DNA of 64,000 nt from Corella eumyota (taxonomy: Eukaryota > Chordata > Ascidiacea > Phlebobranchia > Corellidae), in NCBI GenBank assembly GCA_963082875.1, contig OY720103.1, positions 4,588,001-4,652,000 on the forward strand. The letters run 5' to 3'. Both the position numbers and the translations under genes were made by a program. This document shows, piece after piece, positions 28,301-40,300 of this stretch. The notes beneath the pieces were generated by a model. It saw nothing but the letters and a program-made list of their open reading frames with translations. It ran no database searches and had not been told where the DNA came from. Each line of letters starts with the position of its first letter. Positions within the stretch are counted from its first letter, which is position 1.

Positions 28301-31300
28301 TTAATTCGTACCCTGTATAATTAATCTCGATGTGGGAAGTTCACTTCACGACCTAAACATAAAATAACATCAGTTACCTCGACCCAGGCTTAAGTTTCTT
28401 TCGCTGTTTGGATTATAGATTAAAGGTGTCCGCTAATTATGCTGCTGAGTAAGTGCTGACTTAGCAGGAGTTTGTACTGTTTATAGCGCTTTACTCAAGG
28501 GCACTACATGATAAGAGCAGTGAATAAATAAATATAAAGCTGTCAATTTATTTTGTTTATACTTTTCTACAGCCTGACGTAAGTCAATTTGCTGCTGAAA
28601 TCATGCCCATTCTATTTACTACCCTTCAACAGGTAGGCCCGGTAGAATGTAAAAGAGGATCAGGAATTACAAAAGCTTATTACGCGCTGGAGAATTTTGT
28701 TGAAAATCTAGGTTCGATTTGCACTTGAAAAATTTAATTAAATGCTAAATGCTTTTGTGTAAAAAATTATTATTTTTAGCATGTTTTATACCATGTTAAT
28801 AGGTTTATATTTTTTTTTGTTGCATTACTATATTATAACAGTTATATTTATGCTATTGTTTTAGTAATCGCAACAAAAAATTTTAGTGCAACAAGAAATT
28901 AAAACATAACTTGTCATAGTAATAGCAACTTATTGGTAAAAGAAACTATTGTTCATGGTTTTTTGAATTTTTTTTTTGTATATATCTTTATCCTCGATGT
29001 GGGAAAGTCGAGTGCGCGACTTAAACATAGAGTAACATCAGTTACTCCGACCCAGTCTCGAGTTGCCTGTGGCAGTTTGGGATATTATAGATTATAATTG
29101 CCCGATAATTATACTGCTGATTAAGCGCTGGCTCAGCAGGAGTTCGTACTGTTTATAGCGCCTTACTCAAGAGCGCTACAGCATGGGGTCAGTGGGGATT
29201 GAAGGTTTGAATATTATCTTAAATGTGATATGTTATTATAATTTTATTGGGTAATTTTATTGTAGGCTGTTGTGACATTTTAAGATATTTGTAGATGCTG
29301 CGTTCAAGAGCTAATAGCGTGGCATTGGTGCGACTCAAACCCGAAACCTTTAAGCTTGTAATCTGATGCCATGACAGTTTATTTAGTTTTTTGTGCTATT
29401 TTTTAGAGTCGAATATTCTTCCTTACCTTGAACAACTCATGGTTCACTTGCTTAACTCTCTAAGGACCTCTAGTGACCTCCACACAAAAGAATTGGTTGT
29501 CAGCGGAATTGGAGCAGTCGGTATACTATAAAATTTTTTATTTTTATTTATTTTTGATATGGAAAAATCATCTACACGACCTTAACATAGAGTAACATTA
29601 TTTACCCCAACCCAGTCTCGGGCTGTCCTCGTCAGTTGGGATTCTATAGATAATCTTTGTCTGATAATAAAATTGCTAATTCAGTAGGAGTTCATACCAT
29701 TTATAGCGCCTTAGTTAAGGACCCTACAGCATGAGAGCAGTGGGGATCAAACCCAGGACCTCATGTAGTGAAGCCAAGTTTTATTACCATAGTTAGTAAA
29801 TTACTTATTTTTCTACATATTAAAAAAAATGAAGGCAAATAAATTGTTCAGTTTACAAACTAAATTTTAGATTAAAAGGAGTTTATTTAAATTTAATATT
29901 TTTTTATAGCGAATGCTGCGAAAGAAAATCTTCTTCCCTATTTGCCTGACATTTTATCTCTATTACAAAACTGCCTGTCTACCATCGAAAACAACAACAC
30001 TGAAAAAGATGATGATGAATTAAGTGTATTACATACCCAAGCTTTAGGTAATTATCTGCCTTTAAATTTTGTTTAAATAAGTTTGTATACCTCTTTTTTT
30101 TCGATGTAGAAACTTCACGACCTAAACTTAAAGTAACGTCAGTTACTCAAACCCAGTCTCAAGTTGCCTTTGGCAGTTTTGGGATATTATAGATTATAAT
30201 TACTCGATCATCATCATCTTAAAGAAAATTAAATTTAAGTTTTTTTAAGTTTAATTTTTTTTTATTTTTTATATCTTTATCTTTGATGTGGGAAAGTCGA
30301 ATGCGCGACTTAAGCATAGAGTAACAACTGTTACTGCAACCCACTCTCGAGTTGCCTTTAGCAGTTTGGGATATTATAGATTATAATTACTCGATAATTA
30401 TGCTTCTGATTAAATGCTGGCTTAGCAGGAGTCCACCTTCTATAACGCCTTACTTAAGGGCACTACAGCATGAATGCAGTGGCAATCGAACCCAGGACCT
30501 CATGTATATCGTAAAGTTTTTAATTTCATACTTTCAATATATTTCAGTTCCTATATGCTAATTATTTCGAATATTCTTTATTAGTTTATTGTTTAGATAC
30601 ACTTGGAGTCTTAGTAAGAACACTGGGTAAAAATAATTTGCAGTTAGCAGAAGATTGTATGAAACTTGGAATGAATTTGGTAGCCGCGAAAAATAACGAC
30701 CCAGACTTAAGACGCTCAGCGTAAGTATTACGTATTTTATTTTTGACAATAATAGGTTTGTATTTTATCGGTGCGGCTTGAACTCAAAATCTTTTGACTC
30801 GTATAGTCTAATGCCATGACTGCTATACCATACTACCAGTATTACTTTTGTTATTTTTAACTTATTTCACTTACAAATATCTGCCGTTGTATAGTGGTTG
30901 AAACACTTGGTTTTTTCATGTAAGGCCCGGGGTTTGATCCCCACTGATTTCATTTGGTACCTTTTTTTTAAATGGCGCCCCAAACTGTACAAGCCCCTGC
31001 TATTGTAAAAACATGGCTAAAAAATAAAAAAAAGTATGACATTTTGTGAAACCATAAAAATACCACTGCCTTTTTTAACGGCATTTTTTTAATTTGTCTA
31101 TTAAATTTAAATATCATTTATTTATAACACTTTATAATGTTAAGGCAAATTAAAAATTAACACCAGAATTGCAATGTTATTTTAGTTACGGGTTATTCGC
31201 GGCTGTAGCTTCTGTAGTAGGAGAGGGGATTGAACCATTTCTTCCTGTTATTGTTGAAACTATGCTAGAGTCGGTTCAATCTACTGAAGGCATTGTGGTA

Positions 31301-34300
31301 AGTGTAGTTTTATGGTTTTGGGTTTTAAATATTTATTTAATTTTAATATTTTTTTAACTTTTATCCTTGATGTGGAGGGGTTGATTTAACAGCCCAAATA
31401 TTACAGCAGTTACCCTGACCCAGTCAGTTACCCTAACCCAGTCTCGAGTTGCCTTTGTCAGTTTGGGATATTATAGATTAATATTGCCCATAATTATACT
31501 GCTGATTAAGTATTGGCTTAGCAGGAAGTTTTCGATTTCATACTCTAAATGCTTGATAATTATAAGCTAGTTATCGAACACAAGGCTTCATGTAGAGAAA
31601 TCTAGTGTTCTGACCACTACACCAATCTGCCAGTAAATTTGTTACCCCGACCCAGTTTCTTAGGTGTTTTTGTATAATATTAACTTGGGTATTCACCCAG
31701 CAATTGTTTTTTAAGGCAGGCATTGTAATTAAAGTACTGTTAGTGCCTTTCTAAAGGGCATTTTTTTTTGTATATTTCTTAATCTTTGATGTGGGAAAGT
31801 CGAATGCGCGACTTAAACATAGAGTAACATCAGTTACTCCGACCTAGTCTCGAGTTGCCAGTGGCAGTTTGGTATATTATAGATTTTAATTGCCCTAAAA
31901 TTATGCTGCTAATTAAGTGCTGGCTCAGCAGGAGTTTATACCGTTTATACCGCCTTACTCAAAAAAAAAAACAACATGAGATCAGTGGGGATTGAACCCA
32001 CGACCTTATGTGTGGTGTAACAAGTGTTGTTACCACTACACCACGCTGCCGGTTCGCCATTAAAACATTAGTACCTAACTCTTAACCATTCTGTAGTACT
32101 CAATGTCTACATCACTACACTAAATAAATTTAAAGCTGTTTCTTTTTTAATTAGGCTCATTTTACTGAAGAAACTGACATGCCGACGGGCCTTGCAAACT
32201 TTTCGTTTTTCGACGATTCGGAAGAAACGGAAAACGACGTTGATGATGAAGGTTTGTTTTTTGTTTTTTTGGTGTAGTGGTAAGAACACTTGCTACACCA
32301 CACTTGAGGTCGAGGGTTCATTCCCCACTGATCTCATGCTGTAGCGCCCTTGAGTAAGGCGCTATAAGCGGTATGAGCTCATGCTGAGCCAGCACTTGAT
32401 CAGCAGCATAATTATTGGGCAATTATAATCTATAATTTCCCAAACTACCACAGGCACCTCGAGACTGGGTCGGAGTAACTGATGTTATTCTATGTTTAAG
32501 TCGCGCGTTCAACTTTTCCACATCGAGGATAAAGATATATACAAAAAAAATGTATGTAGTACCGAAATAGCAAAGGCATCTTCGGCAGCGTGGTGTAGTG
32601 GTTAGAACACTTAGCTTCACTACATGAAGTTTTTGGTTCGATTCCCACTGCTCATATGCTGTAGGGTCCTTATGTAAGGCTATAAATAGTATGAACTCCC
32701 GCTGATCCAGCACTTAATCAGCAGATTAATTATGTGGCAAATATAATCAATAACATTTCAAATTGTCTAAAGCAACTCGAGACTGGGTCGAGGTAACTGA
32801 TGTTACCCTATTTTTAGGTCGTGAAGTCGACCTTTCCAAATCGAGGATGAATAAACAATATTAAACAAACCTAAAAAGTAAGGTTTACGTCTAAGAAAAA
32901 TTAATAAACTCAATTTAAAAATTAAAATTATGTTTTTTTTAAATAGATGATGAACTACTGGACGGATTTTCCGTAGAGAATTCGTATATGGATGAGAAGT
33001 CAGATGCCTGCGAATCGCTCGGCGATTTAGCAAAACATTCACGAAATGCTTTTAAACCTTATTTACAGAAGTGCTTTGATGAAGTAAGTTTTTATCAATA
33101 ATAAACAAGCTACTATAAAGTTTAATTTACTTTTCATAAAAACAATTTTTTTTGGAATTGCCGAGGTTTGAACCCTAAACCTCTTAAACAGTTAATTAGC
33201 ATTTTACGACTGTTGGCAAATTTTTGATTTTCTGAATTTAACTTTTTTTGTTTAAAGCTTCGTATATTATTATTAAACTAGTGACGGTATTGGGTATCAC
33301 TACATAAGGCTTTGGGTTCGATTCCCGCAGCCTCCAACTATTGTTGTCCTTAAGTAAAATTCTATACGCAGTACTTACCTTATCCTAGCCGTAATATCAA
33401 TACGTAGTTTAACTATAATATACCAAAAATATTCAAACTTTTAAAGGCAACTCACTAGCAGATATAACTTATGTAAATATTTTCTAATGCCGTCAAATTG
33501 GTATTTTTCAGCGAGGACAAATTATTAAAAATTAAATTGATTTCAGATTTTTAAGCAAGTCGATTACCCTCATTCTGATGTAAGAAAATCAGCGATTGCA
33601 TCATGCGGTCAATTCGTTGCCACTTCGTACCAACTACAACATGAAACTTGTACGTATATATATATATATTTTTTGTATATATCTTTATCCTCGATGTGGG
33701 AAAGTCGAATGCGCGACTTAAACATAGAGTAACATAAGTTACTCCGACCCAGTTTCGAGTTGCCTGTGGCAGTTTGGGATATTATAGAGACTATAATTGC
33801 CCGGTTATTATGCTGCTGATTAAATGCTGGCTCAGCAGGAATTCATACCGTTTATAGTGCCTTACTCAAAGGCGCTACAGCATGAGATCAGTGGGGATTG
33901 AACCCTCGACCTCATGTGTGGTGTAGCAAGTGTTCTTACCACTACACCACGTTGCCGGTATATATATTTGCTTTTAAGTATTTTTAAAATATTGTGCTGT
34001 TTGTAAACGCCTGTTTTAGGGCCAAAGATTTTGGCTGTGGTGCGATTCGAACTCTGGACGTTTTGGACCGTAACCCGTAACAGTAACAACATAAAACTTG
34101 TATGTTTATTTATTGAAATTTTCGGTCTCTTTCAAAATACTTTCTAAAACGCTTTTTTTTTAAGGTCAAATAATATGGCTGTGCTGGGATTCGAAATCGG
34201 GACCTCATACCAAATACGACATACAACTTCTACGTTTAATATTTACATTTAAAATTAAAAAAAAATAGTTTTGCTGTGGTGCGAATCGAACCCGGGGCCT

Positions 34301-37300
34301 TTCGGTTCGTAACTCTGTGTGTTGCTTCGGGCTATGCCGTTTCGATAAATTTCAATTTTTTTTTAGTCTCGAGTTTTCTGTCGCAAATTTTTCCCGTTAT
34401 CTGTAAGACGATTATCGAAGACGTCGAACGACTCGTCGTCATGACAACGATTATTACGATGAAGGAATTGGTGGAAACATGCGGTGTTCATTCCTTTGCC
34501 GACCAGCATAAAGACTTGCAAGTAAATTCCATTTTTTTATTAGCTGTCAGTCTAGGGGTCAAGGGTTCGAATCTCACTGCCTCCAAGTGGTGTTTTTGGG
34601 TAAGATGCTAAGGGGCTTACCCTTGCTTAGCCCAATACAGCCTTAATATGGGTAAATATTGTAACTCGTTTCCTGTATTGGGTTTTCCTACTCGCAACTG
34701 CTGGAAAACAGTTCAAAAGGGGGACGCTACGAAAGGAGGCAGTGGGAATCAAACTCTAGACCTCATTCAATAGAAAAACAGTGAAAAAAGGTGGTAAAAA
34801 ATGACGCTACAAATTAAATGGGCAAAAGTGACGCTGCGACAGGAGAGCAGCGGGGATCGAACCCTGTACCTTTTTTGGTGAAAAACCGGTAAAAAATTGA
34901 CGCTACGGCAATTAAAAAATGACTCTACGATGGAACGGCGTTGGGGATTGAACCCCGGACCTCATTCAGTTATGCTAACAGCTTTAACCTTCCCGCTGAG
35001 GTGTCGTTTTTTTAAATTGTTTTTTTTTTTTTTTTTTTAAAAGAAGAAGCGAAAATTTTGGCAAAACAAATGTGGTACTTGTTGACAATTGGTCATATGA
35101 CATTATAGTGTGGGCGTAGAAATCGGTCAGTTATGTGTATATAATAATAACGTTGTTATGTAACGCACCCTATTAACGTGTGACTAATAGGTACCCAGAA
35201 TTAAAGCCAGTTTCTTTTTCTTTTATTATTTGTTTTCATATTTTATTAATCTACGGTCTAAATTCGGCCAATATGCACACGAAATGGTTTTATATATATA
35301 TATGTATATATATAGGGTTAAATATATCAATTTATTTATTGATTGTCTACTTATAGGTTAAATTTAATTTGTTATGCTACTACAATATGCTTCGTTTTGT
35401 TATTGGGTATAAATTTACTCGAGAGTTAAATACTTCCGTCGCAACAAGAGGTTTTATTTATATATTCAAAAAGCATTTACTCAACTAGTTATTAAAGGGG
35501 AAATGAACTGATTATTAAAGGGGAAATGAACTGATTATTAAAGGGGAAATGAACTAATTATTAAAGGGAAACTGAACTAAAATTTTAAATGTTGTTTTTT
35601 TGAACTGTTCGGACTTTAAAATTTTTTTTTTATTTAAATTAGATGCAAAAAATTATTTTTAAAATAAACTTTTAATAAAACTTTTTTTTTAGGAGGGGAG
35701 GGGGCTATTTCATTTCGATAAATATTTGTGTGATTTTTGCAAATTTTTATTGCGCAACATTTACCGCTGTAGAACCTAAAACAAACAAACGTCAACCCGC
35801 GTTGCGTAATGGTCGCGTCCGGTCACGTGACCTGACGCGGGCCGCGTCATTCCAAGCAACGAAATTTAAGTAATGTGATTATTTATTACAGTTGCAATGT
35901 ACAAAAACTTAAAACAGAAATAAAATTGATAGAAAAATAAATGAAATATAAAAATAGATAATTTTTTTTAGAAAAGCATGCCTATTTTGACAAAGACGAT
36001 AAATATTTTGGTAAAAATAGTTAAAAAATAAATAATATAAAATAGTTAAAAAATAAATATATAAGCACGGTTAATTGTATAAAAATATAAATAGATAAGA
36101 AGTATATAAAACATACAAAAAGTCACAGTGCATAAATAAATACAGTGAACAACATTTTAATTACAGATTGCTATAATGTTATTTTTTTTAATATAAATTT
36201 TCTAATTTTTTTAAAAAAATTTTTGATTTTCTTTTTTGGGGGGGTAAGGGGTAAAAATTTGTTTGAACTTAAATGCCGCACCGGTAACCTAACGCAATGG
36301 GTCTAACGTCCACTGTTGTCGGGAATTTTACTGCTACTCTATGTCGGATTGGCAAGCTTCTAAGATTAACATTTTCGTACCAAGTTCCGTCTTGCCTTTG
36401 CGACATACATCCAGTGCAAAGATTTGTTGCAGTCAGTAAAGTTTTCGGTTCTCTAAAAAAAGAATTTAAATCAAATTTTAATTTTTTTTTAAATTTTTTT
36501 TTGAGGGGATTTAAAAAAAAGTCAAAATGGAAAGAACGGCCATTTCCTTTAGGCGCCCAATCGTAATAGTCGTTTTTTTTTGTTGCAACACAATTAATTG
36601 TTAGGGAACTAAAAAGGGTGCATTTCAAAGAGTGGAAAATTATATAAAAAAAATTATTCTTACAAAAGTACAATCGGAAAAAATATTTCGAATAAAAAAA
36701 AGGCGATCGAAAAAAATAATTCGAAAAAAAAAATCGAAAAAAAATAATAATGTTTTTGCCAAATTTACCTTTCGTCGTCGAAATTTTCTTCCCATATCCA
36801 AGGCGACAAACTGAGCCGGCTGACGTTATGATGAGTGTTAAAATATTCCTGATTAAATTGTGGGCATGGAGGAATGCCGGTCGAACGGCGTCTTCTTTTT
36901 TTGGCTATTTCGTTGCCATCTGCATCGTGCGTAACTTTAACGACGGGAATCGTTTCACGGAACTTAGGGTCGGCATTCATTCGGTGGATTGTGTTGATGT
37001 ATTCGTGGCAAACTAAGTCGCTGTCTCCGCACCTTTAAAAAAAAATTAAAATTGAATTTAAAAAAAAAAAAATTAAAATTTTTTTTTAATTTTTTGAAGT
37101 TCTACTCGATAACGATTTAAATAAATTAAAACTGGAATGGATTAATCGATTTCTTTTTAAGTAACTAAAAATTAAAAATTCATTGCCTACCTTATTCCTA
37201 AGTCGCTCACAAATTCTGTCTCCAAGCTTCCAAGGTCAAAGCTCGCCGAGTCGATCATTTTTTTAAGCAACGAAGCGTTTGCAATTTGTGCCAAAATAAA

Positions 37301-40300
37301 TGTTAATAAACATTTTCCGAGCATATTCTTTGATAATTCGAACTTCATTGTTTTTGCTGTTATATTCTTCGCTTTTATATTGATATATTTTATTTTCTTT
37401 TTATTAAATTCTTATATTTTTTAAATTCTCGTTGAATTGCTTTTGTTCTACCTCTTGCTTGTAACTTTGGCTGATTCAAGATTTTTAATGTGTTCTAAAA
37501 TCATTGAATCGGGTCTATATATGCCAATCCGAAACTATTTAATTCTAATCTATACCAGAAAAATTTGAGGGGATTCCCCCCTCAAAAACTTTTTTCCTTT
37601 TTTTCCCTCTCTCTCTCGTGCGCGAACGGCGTTGATCGATTGTCAATCAATACTACAATATTCTTAACCGAATTAAACAACTTTTGAGCACCTTTATCGT
37701 ATTAACTTTTATCAAACGCTGTTTTTATTATCAAGATAAACAAAAATTAATAATATTCAAGCCACTACTATACTCAAATAGGGTGGAATTTGGCTAATAT
37801 AATTACCTGTTAGTCATACTATATTTTACCACGGGAATTTTAGTTAGGGCCAAATGGTAATTTTTTGGTTGCCTACTCTAAATTATTAAGTCTAAGTTGT
37901 CGCAACTTCAATAAATTTACAAATACGTAATAAAAAATTAATATTCACAAATCATGATAAATATTTATTTATATTTTATTAAAATTTAAAAAAAAAATTT
38001 CAATGTTTTTTTTGTTTGAATTTTTGGGTCACGCATGTTGTCGGGTTCTAGACAAAACATAATTACACTACGGCTTTCGTAAATGTACTTAAACAATTAA
38101 ACAAAAGCAATTTTACATAATAACTTAAAAAGAAACAATTTTATATAAAGATAGGGTTGGGGTAAGGGTACATATATTTAGGGTATGTATAGTGTTTAAT
38201 GCTGTCTACAGATTGTACCTTTACAATGTGCGATCGTGTCTGCTAATTTACAACACACTAAGATAGAGTTGGGGTAAGGGTATATATATTTAAAGAATTA
38301 GATGATGTCTGCAAAACAACAAAGGTCTTGTCTGACGACTACTAATTAGCAACAAGCGTACTGCCTAATTTGAGACTTAATCGAACGTATAACTGTTTAA
38401 TTAAACTATATTACACTAAAATATAGTAATTCATAGCGGGTGTATATTATTTATTGCATTTTATGTTAATTGTTACACTTTTAAAAGTAGAAAGAACGCA
38501 TAAAAATTCGACACAAAACATAATTACACTACGGCCCATTTTTTTTTGTTACCCCGACCCAGTTTTAAATTGCATATTCCTAATTTTGAGTATTTGTAAT
38601 TGTAATACCTAATGATTTTGAGTGTATCAACAAAAGGGAAAAAAACTCTAAAATATTTGCAAAAAATTACTTTTAATTAAAACGAATTTATTTTATTAAT
38701 TCTCGTTAGAAATGTCTGAACTATTTTTGGCGCAAAAACAAATTTTCCAAAAATATTCTTGACAAGCTCTGCTCGATTTCTCACTGTTTGAGTAATTTTC
38801 CGTTTCCTTGGTCACGTGATCTGACGCATCGACGTAAATTTGCGACGCACGTGACGTAATCTTACGCATCACGTGTTTTCGCCAGGCCCAGACAGCAGTG
38901 AGGTTACTCATCCGCTGAAAAAAACTAAAAATAAACATTGCAAATAAACATTTTTCTAAAAATAAAAAGCCAGTTCTTTGCCAGAAACCAAAATTTCTTA
39001 AAACTTTCAATTTCAAAATCTTATTTTCTTTCGATTTTAATTTTTTTCGGATTAAATTTTTTTTTCGGAACTTCATTTTTTTTCAACATTGTGTGGGCGG
39101 CTGATAACATCAATAAGTAAGTGTGGCGTAATAATAACAAATTTCGTAATTCGAACTCGGTGTTACACTGCGTTACGAAATATATAGCGTTATGACGTCA
39201 TAATTATGGGGGAGTTCAAATGAGTGACGCGTGGCGTACCGATTAACTTGTCATAATGCGCTAATTAATCTTGACTATTTCATCACAAGATACAATTCCT
39301 AACTGAACATCGATCTCGCGTCATTAATTAGAATCACACGATGCAATTTGTCAACAATACAATACTGTGACGTTACAAAAGTGGTCACGTGCTCGTTTTT
39401 TGCTCGAATTCGTGACCGGCCCGCGCCGAATCGAAACTCGCGCGAAAAACGCTTTTCGCGGAATCTCATTGGCTTGCGGAGCGCGCCAAACGAACGAAAT
39501 TGCATTCTTTTCTGATGACGTCACAATCGCGTAGGCTCGAGGCGGGCTTGCGCATGAATATGCGCGGCGACGACACGAAGCCATGTCAAAGGTTCATGTT
39601 TTCTTGGAAAAAAGTACGACTTCGTTTAGGCCACGTGGTCTTTGTGACGTCATCGCCTTGCTTGTGACGTGCATTCAAATTGCCTCGGCCCAGTTGTTGC
39701 GAAAGCTGAAGGGTTTTTTACCAATCTATGGGTTTCGATTTTGCCCTACCAAATAAGGCACCGCTCGTCGTTTTACGATTGTTTGTTTTACATTCCTTTA
39801 CCTCGCTGTCAAAGGCACGTGACGTTTTCGGAATCAAATTTCTTCTGCCGAAAAAAAGTACCGACTAGTTCATTTCTCTTTCGCCCTTGTACACAGTCCC
39901 ACGCTGCAACTTTCAGTTGTTAGTTAGTTTGTTAGAACAAAAAGGAGAACGATTACTTTATTAGTTATTAAATGATGTATGTTAATAAATATTGGTTTAC
40001 GTAATTCGTTATTTAGGGCTGTTTGTAATAAGAAAACGCCTTTTACCTTTTATATAAAATTTTTGTATCAAGTTAGGTCACCTTGAGTTCATATTGGTGG
40101 TTCGATCCCCGCTGACGGCATTTTTAGATATGTTTTATTTTTTGAATAAATAACATAAAAAACAAATTTAAAACTTTGTTAAATGAAAAATATTAAGAAA
40201 TAATTTTCTAATTAATTTAAAGGCCGGACAATTTGATATTAAATTGGTAAAATAAAAATGTTTTAAAGTATTTATTTTTATACAGGTTCTTATGGAATCT

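Noticed and set aside
28573-28632. Alternative donor cag|gtaggc inside IPO4 exon 12
   Set aside because: Matches the donor consensus better than the one used at 28712, but using it would break the reading phase into exon 13 and remove conserved residues.
32423-32713. 96-codon minus-strand frame
   Set aside because: Spans two adjacent SINE copies; similar frames recur wherever the SINE occurs (for example 53233-53421).
33900-33957. tRNA gene candidate (A-box/B-box-like)
   Set aside because: Head of a SINE: the acceptor stem and anticodon arm do not pair as a functional tRNA and the sequence continues into the SINE body. The same holds for all other copies.
39351-39584. 77-codon and 68-codon minus-strand frames
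   Set aside because: They sit in a CpG-rich island where stops are rare by composition; no splice context or domain supports them.
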